Shown here one piece after another: positions 14,232 through 14,269 of a stretch of 14,269 nt of DNA (position 1 is the first letter of the stretch; every line of letters starts with the position of its first letter). The notes beneath the pieces were generated by a model. It made no database searches and was not told where the DNA came from. It saw only the letters and a program-made list of their open reading frames with translations. Origin of the DNA: Enterobacterales bacterium (GTDB lineage Bacteria; Pseudomonadota; Gammaproteobacteria; Enterobacterales; Succinivibrionaceae); NCBI GenBank assembly GCA_900768635.1, contig CAAGDP010000084.1, positions 1 through 14,269 on the forward strand. Direction: 5' to 3'. Made by a program: the position numbers and the translations under genes.

Positions 14232-14269
14232 TATTATATAATAACACTATATAGTGTTATTATATAATA
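14232..14269. repeat. Perfect 38-bp palindrome at the window end
   Basis: Two 19-base halves (14232-14250 and 14251-14269) are exact reverse complements with no spacer, centred on ACACTATATAGTGT and otherwise only A and T. It could extend beyond the right edge. It may be an operator, a binding or recombination site, or a fold-back artefact of assembly at a contig end. Confidence 0.9.

Noticed and set aside
1..14269. CRISPR array, tRNA genes or a phage region
   Set aside because: I saw no regularly spaced direct repeats, no tRNA-like cloverleaf with T-loop GGTTCRA, and no phage structural or integrase genes on either strand.

Overview
The window reads as chromosomal DNA of a Gram-negative gammaproteobacterium. 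The evidence is an outer-membrane lipoprotein-sorting gene (lolB) in the lolB-ispE-prs order typical of Gammaproteobacteria, an ExeA/ExeB-type (GspAB) secretion-assembly pair as in Aeromonas, the Na+-NQR maturation factors NqrM and ApbE, and the murein-recycling ligase Mpl. The AT-leaning base composition together with the Aeromonas-like GspAB pair suggests an anaerobic gut or rumen member of the Aeromonadales such as Succinivibrionaceae. That placement is inference from gene content, not a measured phylogeny.

Layout. Positions 1-90 hold the 3' end of a 5S rRNA gene and its terminator. From 179 to 8142 nine genes run on the + strand with short gaps or overlaps, apparently as one operon: gspA, gspB, nqrM, apbE, an unrecognised polytopic membrane protein, mpl, a YadG/YadH-type ABC exporter pair, and a 163-residue membrane-anchored protein that looks like a shortened SPFH (stomatin-type) protein. 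Most of these products act at the cell envelope: secretin assembly, flavinylation and iron loading of a sodium-pumping respiratory complex, peptidoglycan recycling and export.

Positions 8143-9341 form a small disordered accessory patch: the 5' fragment of an ISL3-like transposase gene, a start-less reading-frame remnant, and a minus-strand Sel1-repeat fragment. A second + strand run follows: an unlisted 42-residue single-pass membrane ORF (9342-9470), a full-length SPFH/stomatin protein (QmcA type), its NfeD partner, a flavin-reductase-like protein, then lolB, ispE and prs. A terminator-like hairpin sits in the short ispE-prs gap. A clear intrinsic terminator follows prs.

The last ~140 bases carry a well-formed promoter (TTGACT, 17 bp, TATAAA) with a small dyad upstream and a perfect palindrome of at least 38 bp downstream, which runs exactly to the window edge. 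Starting inside an rRNA gene and ending on a palindrome suggests the window may be a whole assembly contig broken at repeats.

Most of the window is ordinary housekeeping DNA. The parts most worth a second look are the mini-SPFH protein attached to the ABC exporter, the small membrane ORF coupled to the stomatin operon, the hairpin in the prs leader, and the terminal promoter plus palindrome.
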